A DNA stretch of 64,000 nucleotides from the NCBI RefSeq assembly GCF_902498845.1, contig NZ_CABVLM010000009.1, forward strand, positions 124,001 to 188,000, given 5' to 3'. Below are positions 54,052 to 63,355 of this stretch, one piece after another (positions within the stretch are counted from its first letter, which is position 1; every line of letters begins with the position of its first letter). The position numbers and the translations under genes are program-made. The notes under the pieces were generated by a model, which was not told the DNA's origin, did no database searches, and worked only from the letters and a program-made list of their open reading frames with translations. Source of the DNA: Pseudoalteromonas rhizosphaerae. Lineage in GTDB: Bacteria; Pseudomonadota; Gammaproteobacteria; Enterobacterales; Alteromonadaceae.

Positions 54052-54386
54052 TATACGTCCCATAAAAATGAAAAACCTATCTCACCTTACCCAATCCCCA
54101 ACCAATTAGTAAATATTATTTAGTGAGTTTTTATGTCAAATTTACAATTTTTCACTCTGTCATGACTTATAGGTAAGATCAGCACCAAAAACGTTTAATT
54201 AAATAATATGTAAATGAACTAAATTTAATTTCAACTCAAAACAAATAAAAAACAGCCAAAGCTCTGTGTAAAGCCAATAATACAGTATAAATCGACCTTA
54301 TCTATTTGAACTCTATTTATTAGATGTGTAATATTTATTGATTGCGCGAGCGCCTTGACCGTAAACCATCTGCGAATGAGATAAAA
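54052..54386. other. AT-rich divergent intergenic region, no gene seen
   Basis: These 335 bp separate the mutarotase and MarR genes. They are very AT-rich; promoters for both directions are expected. No strong operator palindrome was picked out by eye. Confidence 0.45.
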
Positions 54387-54881
54387 ATGAAAAAATATGA
54401 CGAATTATTGGTTTCTTTACGTAAAGTGATCCGCGCGATCGACCTCCATTCTAAGCAGTTAAATAAAATCTCCGGCCTTACCGGTCCGCAGCTATTAATT
54501 ATGACTGAAGTAGCACAAACAGATGGTATTACAGCCAGTCGCATTGCCCAAAATGTAAACCTGAGTCCTGCAACTGTAACTAATATTTTGGATCGCTTAG
54601 AAAACCGCGATTTAGTGACGCGTGTTCGCAGCCAATTAGACAAACGCCGAGTGAGTCTTTACCTCACTGCAAATGGTCAAACGATTCTGCAAGCAGCACC
54701 ACAACCGTTACAAGAACACTTTATTGAAAAGTTCTCAGCCTTAGACGAGTGGGAACAAAGCCAGCTACTATCATCAATGCAGCGCATTGCTACTATGATG
54801 GATGCTCAAAGTATAGATGCAGCTCCTTTATTAGAAGTTGGTGTGCTGACCCGCGCCGCTGAAGGCAAACCCACCGAATAA
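54387..54881 (+). CDS. MarR family transcriptional regulator
   Basis: A 164-residue MarR protein from the ATG at 54387, preferred over a TTG 15 codons upstream. Winged helix: ITASRIAQNVNLSPATVTNILDRLENRDLVTR with wing motif RSQLDKRRVSLYLT. The C-terminal helix region QEHFIEKFSALDEWEQSQLLSSMQRIA is like the EctR/ectoine-linked subgroup, although no ectoine genes are present. It may regulate the adjacent porin gene, 118 bp downstream. Confidence 0.92.
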   Translation: MKKYDELLVSLRKVIRAIDLHSKQLNKISGLTGPQLLIMTEVAQTDGITASRIAQNVNLSPATVTNILDRLENRDLVTRVRSQLDKRRVSLYLTANGQTILQAAPQPLQEHFIEKFSALDEWEQSQLLSSMQRIATMMDAQSIDAAPLLEVGVLTRAAEGKPTE

Positions 54882-54999
54882 ATAATTTATAAAATCATAT
54901 TAAACAAATGATTACCCTAGAACAAATGGTTAGTTAACTTGGGTTAAAGGTACAATTAGTCTATTCTATACATACCTATATCAAGAATAGCGATTTATC

Positions 55000-56298
55000 A
55001 TGCTTAAACTATCAAAGTTAGCTTTCGCGACTATGCTAGGCGCAACAAGCAGCGCCTCATATGCTTCAGACATTGATGCTATGCAAGCTCAACTTTCTCA
55101 ACTCCAACAACAGATGCAGCAACTGCAACAGCAGCTTGCGGCTGAAAAAGCCAAACAAGCTAAAGTTAATCAACAGCTTGAAGAACAGACCAAGACCATC
55201 GCAAAGCAAACTCAAGATAATACCGAAACAGCCCTATCCGGAGTTAAATTTGGTGGTGCAATTCGTACTAACTACAGTCACACCTCATATGATGACGGCA
55301 ATAAAAACCGTGGTGGCGATTTTGATTTTGATATTTTCCGCTTAAATGTTTCTGGCGATATTGGTGGAGTGCTGATCGGCGGAGAGATCCGCTTTTTTGA
55401 TTACATGACCGCAATAAAATCAGCATGGGCAGGCTATCAATTTACTGACGACTGGCAAGTGCAAGTAGGTATCACAAAAGTGCCGTTTGGTAATGATCCT
55501 TATAACTCCCATAACTATTTCTTTAGTGCCAACTACTACGTCGGTTTAGAAGACGATCATGATTTAGGCGTGATGTTTAAACGTAAAGTAGCTGATAACT
55601 GGCAGCTCGATTTAGGTTTTTTCAAAAATGACGAACTCGGTGGTGTCGATGGTTATGTTGAAGATCGCAGCCATCGCTATTCGTACGATATTGTTGGTAG
55701 TCGCACCGCCGACGAGGGTATTTATGCCGAACCGAGCAAAGGGCTTGGTGAGTATAATACCTTTGCCGGCCGCTACGCCTATTACTTTGAACACGGCAAA
55801 GGCATGACCACAGAAGTCGGAATATCAGGCTTAGCCGGTGGCTTACATGACGGCCAAGACCGCGCAGGAAGTTACAACGCATGGGCACTGCATGTAAACA
55901 GCGTTATCAATAATTGGAATATTCAGCTACAGCATGGCGAATATGACTACAATATCGATGACACTAATCGTATCGCGGTTGGCGCATATGGGTTTTATGA
56001 CTCTATTGCGACCGATGCAACCACCAGTAGCTTTAATGTCGCTTACAGCGTACCGGTTGAATGGGGTCCAGTAAGCAACCTGCAATTTTATAATGATTAC
56101 AGCGCGATCTATAACAAGTCTGATGACACTGCCGATACTTGGATGAATGTAACCGGGGTATCCGTCGCGGCTGGCGGCTTGTTCACTTACTTTGATTTAG
56201 TTCATGCCCGCAATCAAGCATTTGTAGGTGGCTCTGTTGCCGGTGATAGTAATGAAACCGAGCGTCGCTTTAATATTAATATTGGCTATTACTTTTAA
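55000..56298 (+). CDS. Outer-membrane porin with N-terminal coiled coil
   Basis: Outer-membrane protein of 432 residues. Signal peptide (about 1-22, ending AYA) is followed by a Gln-rich coiled coil (about 25-70) and a barrel ending GYYF. Same general class as the porin at 4794, though not close. The coiled coil would trimerise the porin on the periplasmic side. Substrate unknown. Confidence 0.87.
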   Translation: MLKLSKLAFATMLGATSSASYASDIDAMQAQLSQLQQQMQQLQQQLAAEKAKQAKVNQQLEEQTKTIAKQTQDNTETALSGVKFGGAIRTNYSHTSYDDGNKNRGGDFDFDIFRLNVSGDIGGVLIGGEIRFFDYMTAIKSAWAGYQFTDDWQVQVGITKVPFGNDPYNSHNYFFSANYYVGLEDDHDLGVMFKRKVADNWQLDLGFFKNDELGGVDGYVEDRSHRYSYDIVGSRTADEGIYAEPSKGLGEYNTFAGRYAYYFEHGKGMTTEVGISGLAGGLHDGQDRAGSYNAWALHVNSVINNWNIQLQHGEYDYNIDDTNRIAVGAYGFYDSIATDATTSSFNVAYSVPVEWGPVSNLQFYNDYSAIYNKSDDTADTWMNVTGVSVAAGGLFTYFDLVHARNQAFVGGSVAGDSNETERRFNINIGYYF

Positions 56299-56596
56299 TC
56301 TTTAAAATCAGCCTGTAATTAGGGGGGGTAGTCTTAAGAGGTTACCCCCTCATAAACTCATCCGTCATAACGCTGTAAGCAATGACTGCAAGCAATTACA
56401 TTCCCATCAGCTCATAATAGGATATAAAAAGAACAGCGGCATCAGGTTGAATCGCAAGCTGAGGCGCTGAACGTGGCAGAGTATAACGTCATCGAGTACA
56501 ATTAATTGACAATGCTGAGTAAACGAGCAGCATATCGTTTAACGTTGCTTGCCAAGCATTTAGCCGTTTTCAACTTTATCAGGCACAAGTCTATTC
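56299..56596. other. Intergenic region after the porin
   Basis: Contains the hairpin at 56324-56349; the rest, to the YbaN-like start at 56597, shows no gene, and no Fur box was picked out by eye. Confidence 0.45.
56324..56349 (+). terminator. Hairpin after the porin gene
   Basis: GGGGGTA (56324-56330) pairs with TACCCCC (56343-56349) with a 12-nt loop, 26 bases after the stop. T-run absent. Confidence 0.5.
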
Positions 56597-56992
56597 ATGA
56601 ATTTAAAAGTAATTTTAGCCACTTATAAAAATATTGGCTATCAACTATTAGGACTAGCCTTGGTTGGGCTGGGAATTATAGGTATTGTTTTACCTGTGAT
56701 GCCCACCACTATTTTTTTCATTTTGGCATTAGCGTGCTTTACTCGCTCGTCCCCAAAACTTGCTGCTTGGTTACTCAATCATCCTCGTTATGGCGTAACC
56801 TTACGCCATTGGCAAAAGTACAAAGTAGTACCCGTAAAGGCAAAGTGGTTTGCGGGTATTGGTATGTCACTTGGCTTTATTGTATTGCTGCTTTGTGCAC
56901 CGCCGTGGTGGGTTTTACTGCTGGTAGCCGGCATCGAAATAGCGGTTATGATTTATTTACTCTCTCGCCCTTCAAAATACCTACCAATGTAA
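56597..56992 (+). CDS. YbaN/DUF454 family inner-membrane protein
   Basis: A 131-residue membrane protein with helices at about 15-35, 36-55, 86-105 and 106-125. The motif GIVLPVMPTTIFFILALACFTRSSP and LLNHPRYG identify DUF454/YbaN. Function unknown. It precedes a Fur-linked PepSY cluster. Confidence 0.9.
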   Translation: MNLKVILATYKNIGYQLLGLALVGLGIIGIVLPVMPTTIFFILALACFTRSSPKLAAWLLNHPRYGVTLRHWQKYKVVPVKAKWFAGIGMSLGFIVLLLCAPPWWVLLLVAGIEIAVMIYLLSRPSKYLPM

Positions 56993-57020
56993 ATTTCGTA
57001 AATAATGTTGTGATAACTAA

Positions 57021-57035
57021 TGCAAATCATTACCA
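57021..57035 (+). promoter_or_regulatory. Fur-box-like site upstream of the PepSY/DUF2271/DUF4198 operon
   Basis: TGCAAATCATTACCA matches the 7-1-7 Fur consensus at 11 of 14 positions, 34-48 bp before the ATG at 57069. Confidence 0.7.
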
Positions 57036-57068
57036 TGTAGATAATATTGCTTAACTACTAAATTATTT

Positions 57069-57701
57069 ATGCCGTTAATAAATAAACGAACTTTATATAG
57101 TACCAGTCGTGCGTTGCATATTTATCTATCAACAGCACTGCTGTTTTTGCTTATTTTATTTGCTGTCAGTGGGATTGTACTTAATCATGTTGATTGGCTA
57201 GAAGGCGATAAAAGTGATGGGCAACTAACCACATCACTCCCAAGTGCATTACTTGAGCAGGGCCAAGAAAACCTAGCAACCTTACCCATTTTATATCCTG
57301 AAATAGAAGCTTATTTAGCTAACCAATATGGCTTAACTAAAGTAAAAAGTATCGACTGGGAAAAAGAAGATGCACTCGTGATGCTCGACTACCCGCTGCC
57401 TGCAGGTTTTGCCTTCGCAGAACTTAATTTCATCAGTGGCGAACTGAATCTCGAATATCAAACTGGCGGCTTTTTAAGCTTAATTGGCGATTTACATAAA
57501 GGCCGTCATAGCGGCGAAGCATGGAGCTGGGTGATTGATATATCAGCCGTGTTAATGATTTTTTTTGCTATCACCGGGATGATTATTTTATTTCAAAATA
57601 GAAAAAAACGCTTAGTAGGAATATGGCTAACAGTGCTTGGGGTCGCAACACCAGCAGTCATTTATTTATGCTGGGTTCCGCAACTAAAAGGAGTGTCTTA
57701 A
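57069..57701 (+). CDS. PepSY-domain membrane protein
   Basis: A 210-residue inner-membrane protein with helices at about 18-40, 155-178 and 184-203 and a periplasmic PepSY-like domain between. Conserved HIYLSTALLFLL and DLHKGRHSGEAWSWVID segments mark the PepSY-TM group associated with iron or metal handling. First gene of a three-gene operon; its stop overlaps the next start (TAATG). A Fur-like box lies just upstream. Confidence 0.88.
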   Translation: MPLINKRTLYSTSRALHIYLSTALLFLLILFAVSGIVLNHVDWLEGDKSDGQLTTSLPSALLEQGQENLATLPILYPEIEAYLANQYGLTKVKSIDWEKEDALVMLDYPLPAGFAFAELNFISGELNLEYQTGGFLSLIGDLHKGRHSGEAWSWVIDISAVLMIFFAITGMIILFQNRKKRLVGIWLTVLGVATPAVIYLCWVPQLKGVS

Positions 57702-58204
57702 TGCTAAAACTTAATACCTTAATAAGCGCTGTTGTTTTATTTACAGCAGCTTTGTTTCAACCTCATGCGAATGCCGCTGAACTTGAAATAGAACTAACCC
57801 TACCTGATCTAGACGTACAACCTTACCATCGACCTTATGTCGCGGTTTGGCTAGAAACCCCAGAGCGTAAGCATGTAATCACGGTTGCCTTATGGGTTGA
57901 AAAAGCAGAATGGTTTAAAGACTTACGCCAGTGGTGGCGTAAAGCCGGAAAAAGTGACGCTAACTTTGATGGTGTAACAGGTGCAACAAAGCGCCCAGGT
58001 ACTTACACCATTAACTGGAATGGCACAGATCTAGATGGCAAAGCCGTAGCTGCAGGCAAGTATTTACTTAATTTAGAAGTCGTTCGCGAAGAAGGTGGCC
58101 GTGATTACACCCGTGTAGAACTTGATCTAAATAAAGACGGCAAGATCACCATCGATGGCACCAATGAATTTTCACAAAGCTTCGTCACCATTAAAAGTCA
58201 GTAA
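57701..58204 (+). CDS. DUF2271 exported protein
   Basis: A 167-residue exported protein from the ATG at 57701, supported by AAAGGAG and by overlap with the preceding stop; a longer open frame starting at 57623 lies inside the upstream gene. Signal peptide about 1-24 (ending NAA). DUF2271 signature: HRPYVAVWLE and WWRKAGKSDANFDGVTGATKRPGTYTINWNG. Typically found with PepSY and DUF4198 genes in iron-responsive operons. Function unknown. Confidence 0.9.
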   Translation: MLKLNTLISAVVLFTAALFQPHANAAELEIELTLPDLDVQPYHRPYVAVWLETPERKHVITVALWVEKAEWFKDLRQWWRKAGKSDANFDGVTGATKRPGTYTINWNGTDLDGKAVAAGKYLLNLEVVREEGGRDYTRVELDLNKDGKITIDGTNEFSQSFVTIKSQ

Positions 58205-58240
58205 ATGTAGCTGCTAAAACAATTTAAATAAGGAAAGACT

Positions 58241-59083
58241 ATGAAAATCAATTTACTTAAAAGCGCATTTATCGGCGCACTTACTTTCACTGCCCTAGCA
58301 TCTAGCTATGCCAATGCACATGCTCGCTGGTTAGTGCCTTCGCACACATCTCTTTCAGGCGACAAAGCACATTATGTGATGATCGATGCCAGTATTTCGA
58401 ATGAAATTTTCGCACCAGATAAAGCATATCGTCCAGCACAACAAGGCTCGGAATATGATGATAATCTGATTATGGCAATCGGCCCTGATGGCAAACCAGT
58501 TAGCGATAAAATTCGTGCATATTATCTGCAACGTAAAAATTCAGCGGCGGTAAAACTAGCTGGGGAAGGTACTTATCATATTACGATGAGCCAAGAACCA
58601 CGACTAATGACTTTTTATAAAGATGCCAAAGGCGAACGTGGCCGTGTATTTGGCCCTAAAGACAGTAAAGATATTCCAGCTGATGCAACCGATATTAAAA
58701 CCACAAAATCGATTGCAACGGTAGATACATTTGTAAGCCGCAACGGCACCTCAAAACCTGCGCTACTTGGTCAAGGCTTAGAGATCAGCGGCCCGACTCA
58801 TCCTAATGATTTATTTGTTGGTGAAGAGGCGCGTTTTCAGTTATTAAAAGACGGTAAACCTGCTGCCAACATAGAACTTGCCATCTTAAAAGGTGATACA
58901 CGTTATCGTAACGAACGTGGCGAAGTTAAAGTAACCACAGATAAAAACGGCTTTTTCACTAACACATGGCAACACCCTGGACTATACCTGATTGAAGCAA
59001 GTGTGAGCGAAGGTTCAACTGAAAAAGGTATCGATAGCGTACGTTATTCATTATTTACTACCTTAGATGTAGCACCTGAATAA
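58241..59083 (+). CDS. DUF4198 exported protein (NikM/CbtJ-like Ig-fold)
   Basis: A 280-residue exported protein. Signal peptide about 1-27 (ending ANA) is followed by HARWLVPSHTSL, the family mark, and two Ig-like beta domains. DUF4198 proteins are periplasmic partners in metal uptake. Last gene of the Fur-linked operon, 36 bp after the DUF2271 gene and followed by a strong hairpin. Confidence 0.9.
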   Translation: MKINLLKSAFIGALTFTALASSYANAHARWLVPSHTSLSGDKAHYVMIDASISNEIFAPDKAYRPAQQGSEYDDNLIMAIGPDGKPVSDKIRAYYLQRKNSAAVKLAGEGTYHITMSQEPRLMTFYKDAKGERGRVFGPKDSKDIPADATDIKTTKSIATVDTFVSRNGTSKPALLGQGLEISGPTHPNDLFVGEEARFQLLKDGKPAANIELAILKGDTRYRNERGEVKVTTDKNGFFTNTWQHPGLYLIEASVSEGSTEKGIDSVRYSLFTTLDVAPE

Positions 59084-59096
59084 TTAGCGTTTATAA

Positions 59097-59126
59097 ACGA
59101 GAGGTTAGCGCCTGCTAACCTCTCGT
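59097..59126 (+). terminator. Strong hairpin at the end of the PepSY operon
   Basis: A perfect 13-bp stem (59097-59109 with 59114-59126) and a GCCT loop, beginning 13 bases after the stop. No T-run, but stable enough to protect the 3' end or act with Rho. Confidence 0.7.
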
Positions 59127-59284
59127 CAGTTTCACTACCAATTAGCACTATACACTATTTTATAGTCAGCCACCGTCACTGTTAGAATAAAAAAAACACT
59201 ACAAAACAAAAGCTTAACTTATGGCTTCGATTTTGCTATTACTAGTTTATATGGAATGTATAACTAAAAACGAGTGACCAAATA

Positions 59285-60175
59285 ATGACTAATAAACCTC
59301 TTTCTTTGCTAGCCAAAGCCCTTCCTATTGCCACTAGCCTATTGTTTCTCAGTGGCTGTATTGTGCATGTTTCAACCTCGTCAGCCAATATACAACAACA
59401 GCAGCAACGCTCAATATCAGCGTCACAATTACAGCAACTAAGTATTAATGCTGAGGCGGGTTCACTTAAAGTGATCGGCTCAACCACAGCAACTAACATC
59501 AGCGTAGATGCCACTATTTATACAGCAAAAAGTGATGACCCTTACATACTTACTCTGGAACAAAAAGGCGATAAAGCCGTACTTATAGCAAAAAATTATA
59601 GTTCATCAGGAATAGTGGTATATCAAGGTAATTCACCCAGTATTGATTTAGTTATTACTGTGCCAAGCTCATTTAACCTTGAGATTGACGATGACTCTGG
59701 CGATATAGATATTGCTGGTGTACTAGGTAATATCATTATAGATGACGACTCAGGGAGCATTCGTATTGATCAAGGTCATCACGTCACAATTGATGATGAT
59801 TCAGGGGATATCGATCTGCAAAATATTACTGGTAATGTAGAGATCAGTGATGACTCTGGCAGTATTACTGCACGTAACGTTGCTGGCAATATGACTATTG
59901 AAGATGATTCAGGTGATATAACCCTTAATAATATCACTGGCAGCGTAGATATTGACGATAACTCTGGCAGCATCAATGCCAAAACTCTAGGCAGTTACAT
60001 CACCATTGAAGATGAATCGGGTGATATTTATGTTGAACATGTAAATGGCCTAGTCACCATTGAGGATGGCTCAGGCAGTATTCGTGTTAACGACAGTAAA
60101 GGTCTCACCATCATTGACGCTGGCTCTGGTGATTTGAGCATCGATAATATCAACGGCCCAGTAAAACTTAACTAA
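59285..60175 (+). CDS. Lipoprotein with alternating DDSGD/DDSGS beta-helix repeats
   Basis: A 296-residue lipoprotein with lipobox LSGC (Cys about 25). The C-terminal 190 residues are eleven or so regular rungs of about 17-20 residues resembling a DUF4097 beta-helix. The rung core alternates between SGDI and SGSI types (DDSGDIDI, DDSGSIRI, DDSGDIDL, DDSGSITA and on). The acidic columns on one face could bind calcium or a cationic partner. Function unknown. Confidence 0.85.
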   Translation: MTNKPLSLLAKALPIATSLLFLSGCIVHVSTSSANIQQQQQRSISASQLQQLSINAEAGSLKVIGSTTATNISVDATIYTAKSDDPYILTLEQKGDKAVLIAKNYSSSGIVVYQGNSPSIDLVITVPSSFNLEIDDDSGDIDIAGVLGNIIIDDDSGSIRIDQGHHVTIDDDSGDIDLQNITGNVEISDDSGSITARNVAGNMTIEDDSGDITLNNITGSVDIDDNSGSINAKTLGSYITIEDESGDIYVEHVNGLVTIEDGSGSIRVNDSKGLTIIDAGSGDLSIDNINGPVKLN

Positions 60176-60597
60176 CTCTTGATGTAAAACGGCCAAGTAA
60201 TTGGCCGTTTTTTACTGTCTAATTTTGTGTTGTCGGTCGTGTGATCACAACAACTGCTATATTTTGCTAATCGCAATGCTTGATGAGCGTAAATGTGTCA
60301 TCGTTAGTTTCCCTACCAGCGGTATTTTGCATTAAAAACATCAACAAGTAATAGTAAGCACTGTTTACTACGCATAAAGCTCCTTTTAGTGCTATACAAC
60401 ACACCATTAAAATTCTTTAAAAAAGAATGTTAACACCTATTTTTACTAATTTTCGTTCTTTTAACCTGAGTATATTATTAATCAAGCATCAATAGTGACA
60501 CTCGAAATTAAGTGATCATCTATTGTTAGGCTATAACTTATGTATTCAATTAATCGAATCAACGTGACTCTGCTTGGTCACCTTTAAGGAGCAAAAC
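60176..60597. other. Intergenic region upstream of the pirin gene
   Basis: Starts with the terminator at 60186-60214. The remaining sequence is AT-rich and shows no gene; the promoter of the pirin gene is expected near its 3' end. Confidence 0.45.
60186..60214 (+). terminator. Intrinsic terminator of the repeat lipoprotein gene
   Basis: AAAACGGCCAA, loop GTAA, TTGGCCGTTTT then more T: an 11-bp stem counting A-T pairs, 11 bases after the stop. Confidence 0.92.
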
Positions 60598-61449
60598 ATG
60601 GCTAAAATACTCAACCCAACTGAACATGATATTGGTGGCTTAAACGTAAAGCGCGTACTGCCTAATTTTGATAAAAAAATGGTGGGACCATTTATCTTTT
60701 TTGATCACATGGGACCAAACGATTTTCCTGTTGGCCAAGGGATCAATGTTCGCCCTCACCCGCACATAGGCTTATCAACACTCACTTATTTATTTCGCGG
60801 CAGCATTTTACATCGCGACTCGCTAGGTAATAATTTAGAAATCCACCCAGGCGATGTGAACTGGATGACGGCAGGTAAAGGCATTGTTCACTCAGAACGA
60901 GAAAGCTTTGAAGTGCGCGCTAACCCGCATCATATTGACGGCTTACAATGCTGGATTGCGCTACCAGAAAATATGACTGAGATTGAGCCTTCATTCACCC
61001 ATATAAAAAAACAGCAACTACCACACATAATTCATGAAGGTATCATGATGCGCTTAATTGTTGGTGAAGCTTACGGATTAAGCTCCCCAGTTAAAACCTA
61101 CTCCCCCATGTTTTATATTGATGTGGTTGGCAGCGCCAATAGTCAAATTAAGTCGCCTAACCCACAACAAGAAACCGCGTTATATGTTATTTATGGAAGC
61201 GTTACCGTGGGTCAACAGGATTATCAAGCAGGTGATTTTATCCTACTTGATAACCTCGATACTGATATTCACTTTGCCAGTGATGCACGCTTTATTTTGC
61301 TCGGTGGCGATAAATTTGAAAAAGTCCCATACTTGCATTGGAACTTTGTTGCTTATAGCAAAGAACGCTTAGAGCAGGCAAAACAAGACTGGCAAACACA
61401 ACGTTTCCCAAAAATCCCTGGTGACGATAAAGAATTTATTCCGCTATAG
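60598..61449 (+). CDS. Pirin family protein
   Basis: Bicupin of the pirin family, 283 residues from the ATG at 60598 with AAGGAG upstream. Metal-binding set H54, H56, H98 and E100 (RPHPHIG ... IVHSERE) is complete. Pirins can be iron-dependent redox sensors or quercetinase-like dioxygenases. It precedes the antiporter gene by 52 bp. Confidence 0.94.
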   Translation: MAKILNPTEHDIGGLNVKRVLPNFDKKMVGPFIFFDHMGPNDFPVGQGINVRPHPHIGLSTLTYLFRGSILHRDSLGNNLEIHPGDVNWMTAGKGIVHSERESFEVRANPHHIDGLQCWIALPENMTEIEPSFTHIKKQQLPHIIHEGIMMRLIVGEAYGLSSPVKTYSPMFYIDVVGSANSQIKSPNPQQETALYVIYGSVTVGQQDYQAGDFILLDNLDTDIHFASDARFILLGGDKFEKVPYLHWNFVAYSKERLEQAKQDWQTQRFPKIPGDDKEFIPL

Positions 61450-61501
61450 TAAACAGTATTTTAAGGCATAATAAGTTAGCCAGTATTAGCAAAGGACAAC
61501 T

Positions 61502-63355
61502 ATGTTAGAGATCGCATTAATTTATTTAGCCGCAGCCATTGTTGCGGTGCCTATCGCAAAACGCCTTGGGTTAGGCTCCGTGCTCGGCTATTTGCTGGCA
61601 GGTATTTTAATTGGCCCGTATTTGCTGGGGTTAGTGGGCGATCAAACGTCTGTTATGCATTTTGCTGAATTTGGTGTAGTAATGATGCTGTTTTTAGTCG
61701 GCCTTGAACTACAACCAGCAAGGCTTTGGAAGTTACGCCACTCTATTTTAGGGCTTGGGGGTTTGCAAGTAACCCTAACAGCCGCGGTAATTTTTGCAAT
61801 TTGTTATTGGTTTATGGCCATGCATTGGCAAACAGCACTAGCAATTGGTTTAATGCTCGCGCTTTCTTCAACAGCAATTGTGCTACAAAGCCTGGAAGAA
61901 AAAGGTTGGCTGAAAAATGAAGCCGGCCAAAATGCGTTTTCGGTACTGCTATTTCAAGATATTGCCGTTATTCCTATTTTAGCATTACTACCATTATTGG
62001 CGTTTGAGCCAATGTTAAATGCCACCAGCACGCATAATTCGCTAACTGCTGATTGGCCAGTTTGGGGGCAAGTAACCGCCTCAGTAACAGTGATCGCGGC
62101 AATTATTTTAGCTGGTAAGTATATTTCTGCGCCGCTATTTAGGTACATTGCTGAAACCAGAATGCGGGAAATATTCACTGTATTTGCGTTATTTTTAGTG
62201 GTAGCGATTGCGCTGATTATGCAAAATGTTGGCTTATCTCCAGCGTTAGGGACTTTTTTAGCTGGTGTGGTACTGGCAGAAAGTGAATTTCGTCATGAGT
62301 TAGAGGCCGATATAGAACCCTTTAAAGGACTGTTATTAGGATTGTTTTTTGTCGCTGTCGGTGCCTCTATCGACTTTGCATTGTTATTTAATCAATTTAC
62401 TTTAGTGGTTACATTGGTTGCCGCTTTAATTGTTGTAAAGGCCGCTGTTTTGTATGCCTTAGCACGAACTTTTAAAATTCATCATACCCAGCAACTGTTA
62501 TTCACTTTAGCCTTAGCACAAGGTGGTGAGTTTGCTTTTGTGCTCCTGACGATGACTAATACATTGCAAATTTTAACCCCAGAACAAAGCAACTTAACCA
62601 CCTTAGTCGTGGCCATCTCAATGTTAATAGCCCCTTTACTATTAATGCTTTACGACACATTACAAAAACGTAGCAACACAACAACAAAACCTGAGTTTGA
62701 TAAACCAGAGCAGATAAGCCCAGCCAAACACGTAATCATTGCTGGGTACGGCCGTTTTGGACAAATTATGGGGCGCTTACTGAGCACCCAAGGGTATGAT
62801 ATTAGTGTCCTTGATCACAGTCCTAGCCAAATTGATCTGCTGCGCCGCTTTGGTAATACGGTGCATTATGGTGATGCAGCACGTAAAGAACTACTCGAAG
62901 CCGCTGGAGCTGATACCGCACAATTACTGGTTATTGCTATTGATAATGCCGACAAAACTCTCGAAATAGTTAAACTTGTCCGCAAACACTTTCCGCACTT
63001 AAAGATTGTGGCGCGCGCTAAAGATCGTCGCCATGCTTACCAATTACTTAATTTGCACGTTGATGCGTTTAACCGAGAAACCGTTGACTCCGCCATCAAC
63101 CTTGCCGTTGAAACCCTAGAACTATTAGGAAATTCAAAGGAAGACTCGCAGCGCGCAGGACACTTATTTAGAGAGCACGATCGTGCCTCAGTACTGCAAT
63201 TAGCAAAACTGTGGGGCGATGATCACAGTTATGGTGTAGCGGTACGTCAACGCACTGAAGATCTAAAACAAGTACTCAATCAAGATAAACGTGCCAGAGA
63301 ATCACTCAATACCTGTGACCAAGGTGACTGCGAGGACAACCATAAAGATGCTTAA
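61502..63355 (+). CDS. Kef-type monovalent cation:proton antiporter with RCK domain (CPA2)
   Basis: A 617-residue CPA2 protein. About 12 helices (1-385) carry the transport motif with the Asp near FLLFQDIAVIPIL, and an N-terminal LGYLLAGILIGP. A cytoplasmic RCK_N domain (about 405-520) begins HVIIAGYGRFGQ with a Rossmann NAD-binding Gly set. Similar to KefB/KefC, glutathione-gated K+/H+ exchangers; whether glutathione gates this one is not known. A KefF/G partner is absent. Its last 8 bp overlap the LysR-type gene. Confidence 0.93.
   Translation: MLEIALIYLAAAIVAVPIAKRLGLGSVLGYLLAGILIGPYLLGLVGDQTSVMHFAEFGVVMMLFLVGLELQPARLWKLRHSILGLGGLQVTLTAAVIFAICYWFMAMHWQTALAIGLMLALSSTAIVLQSLEEKGWLKNEAGQNAFSVLLFQDIAVIPILALLPLLAFEPMLNATSTHNSLTADWPVWGQVTASVTVIAAIILAGKYISAPLFRYIAETRMREIFTVFALFLVVAIALIMQNVGLSPALGTFLAGVVLAESEFRHELEADIEPFKGLLLGLFFVAVGASIDFALLFNQFTLVVTLVAALIVVKAAVLYALARTFKIHHTQQLLFTLALAQGGEFAFVLLTMTNTLQILTPEQSNLTTLVVAISMLIAPLLLMLYDTLQKRSNTTTKPEFDKPEQISPAKHVIIAGYGRFGQIMGRLLSTQGYDISVLDHSPSQIDLLRRFGNTVHYGDAARKELLEAAGADTAQLLVIAIDNADKTLEIVKLVRKHFPHLKIVARAKDRRHAYQLLNLHVDAFNRETVDSAINLAVETLELLGNSKEDSQRAGHLFREHDRASVLQLAKLWGDDHSYGVAVRQRTEDLKQVLNQDKRARESLNTCDQGDCEDNHKDA

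Noticed and set aside
57623-57700. N-terminal extension of the DUF2271 protein
   Set aside because: It lies wholly inside the PepSY gene and lacks a ribosome site, while the ATG at 57701 has AAAGGAG and begins a signal peptide.
59700-60170. CRISPR-like or tandem DNA repeat array
   Set aside because: The periodicity comes from protein rungs in the lipoprotein gene; the DNA units vary and lie in one reading frame.
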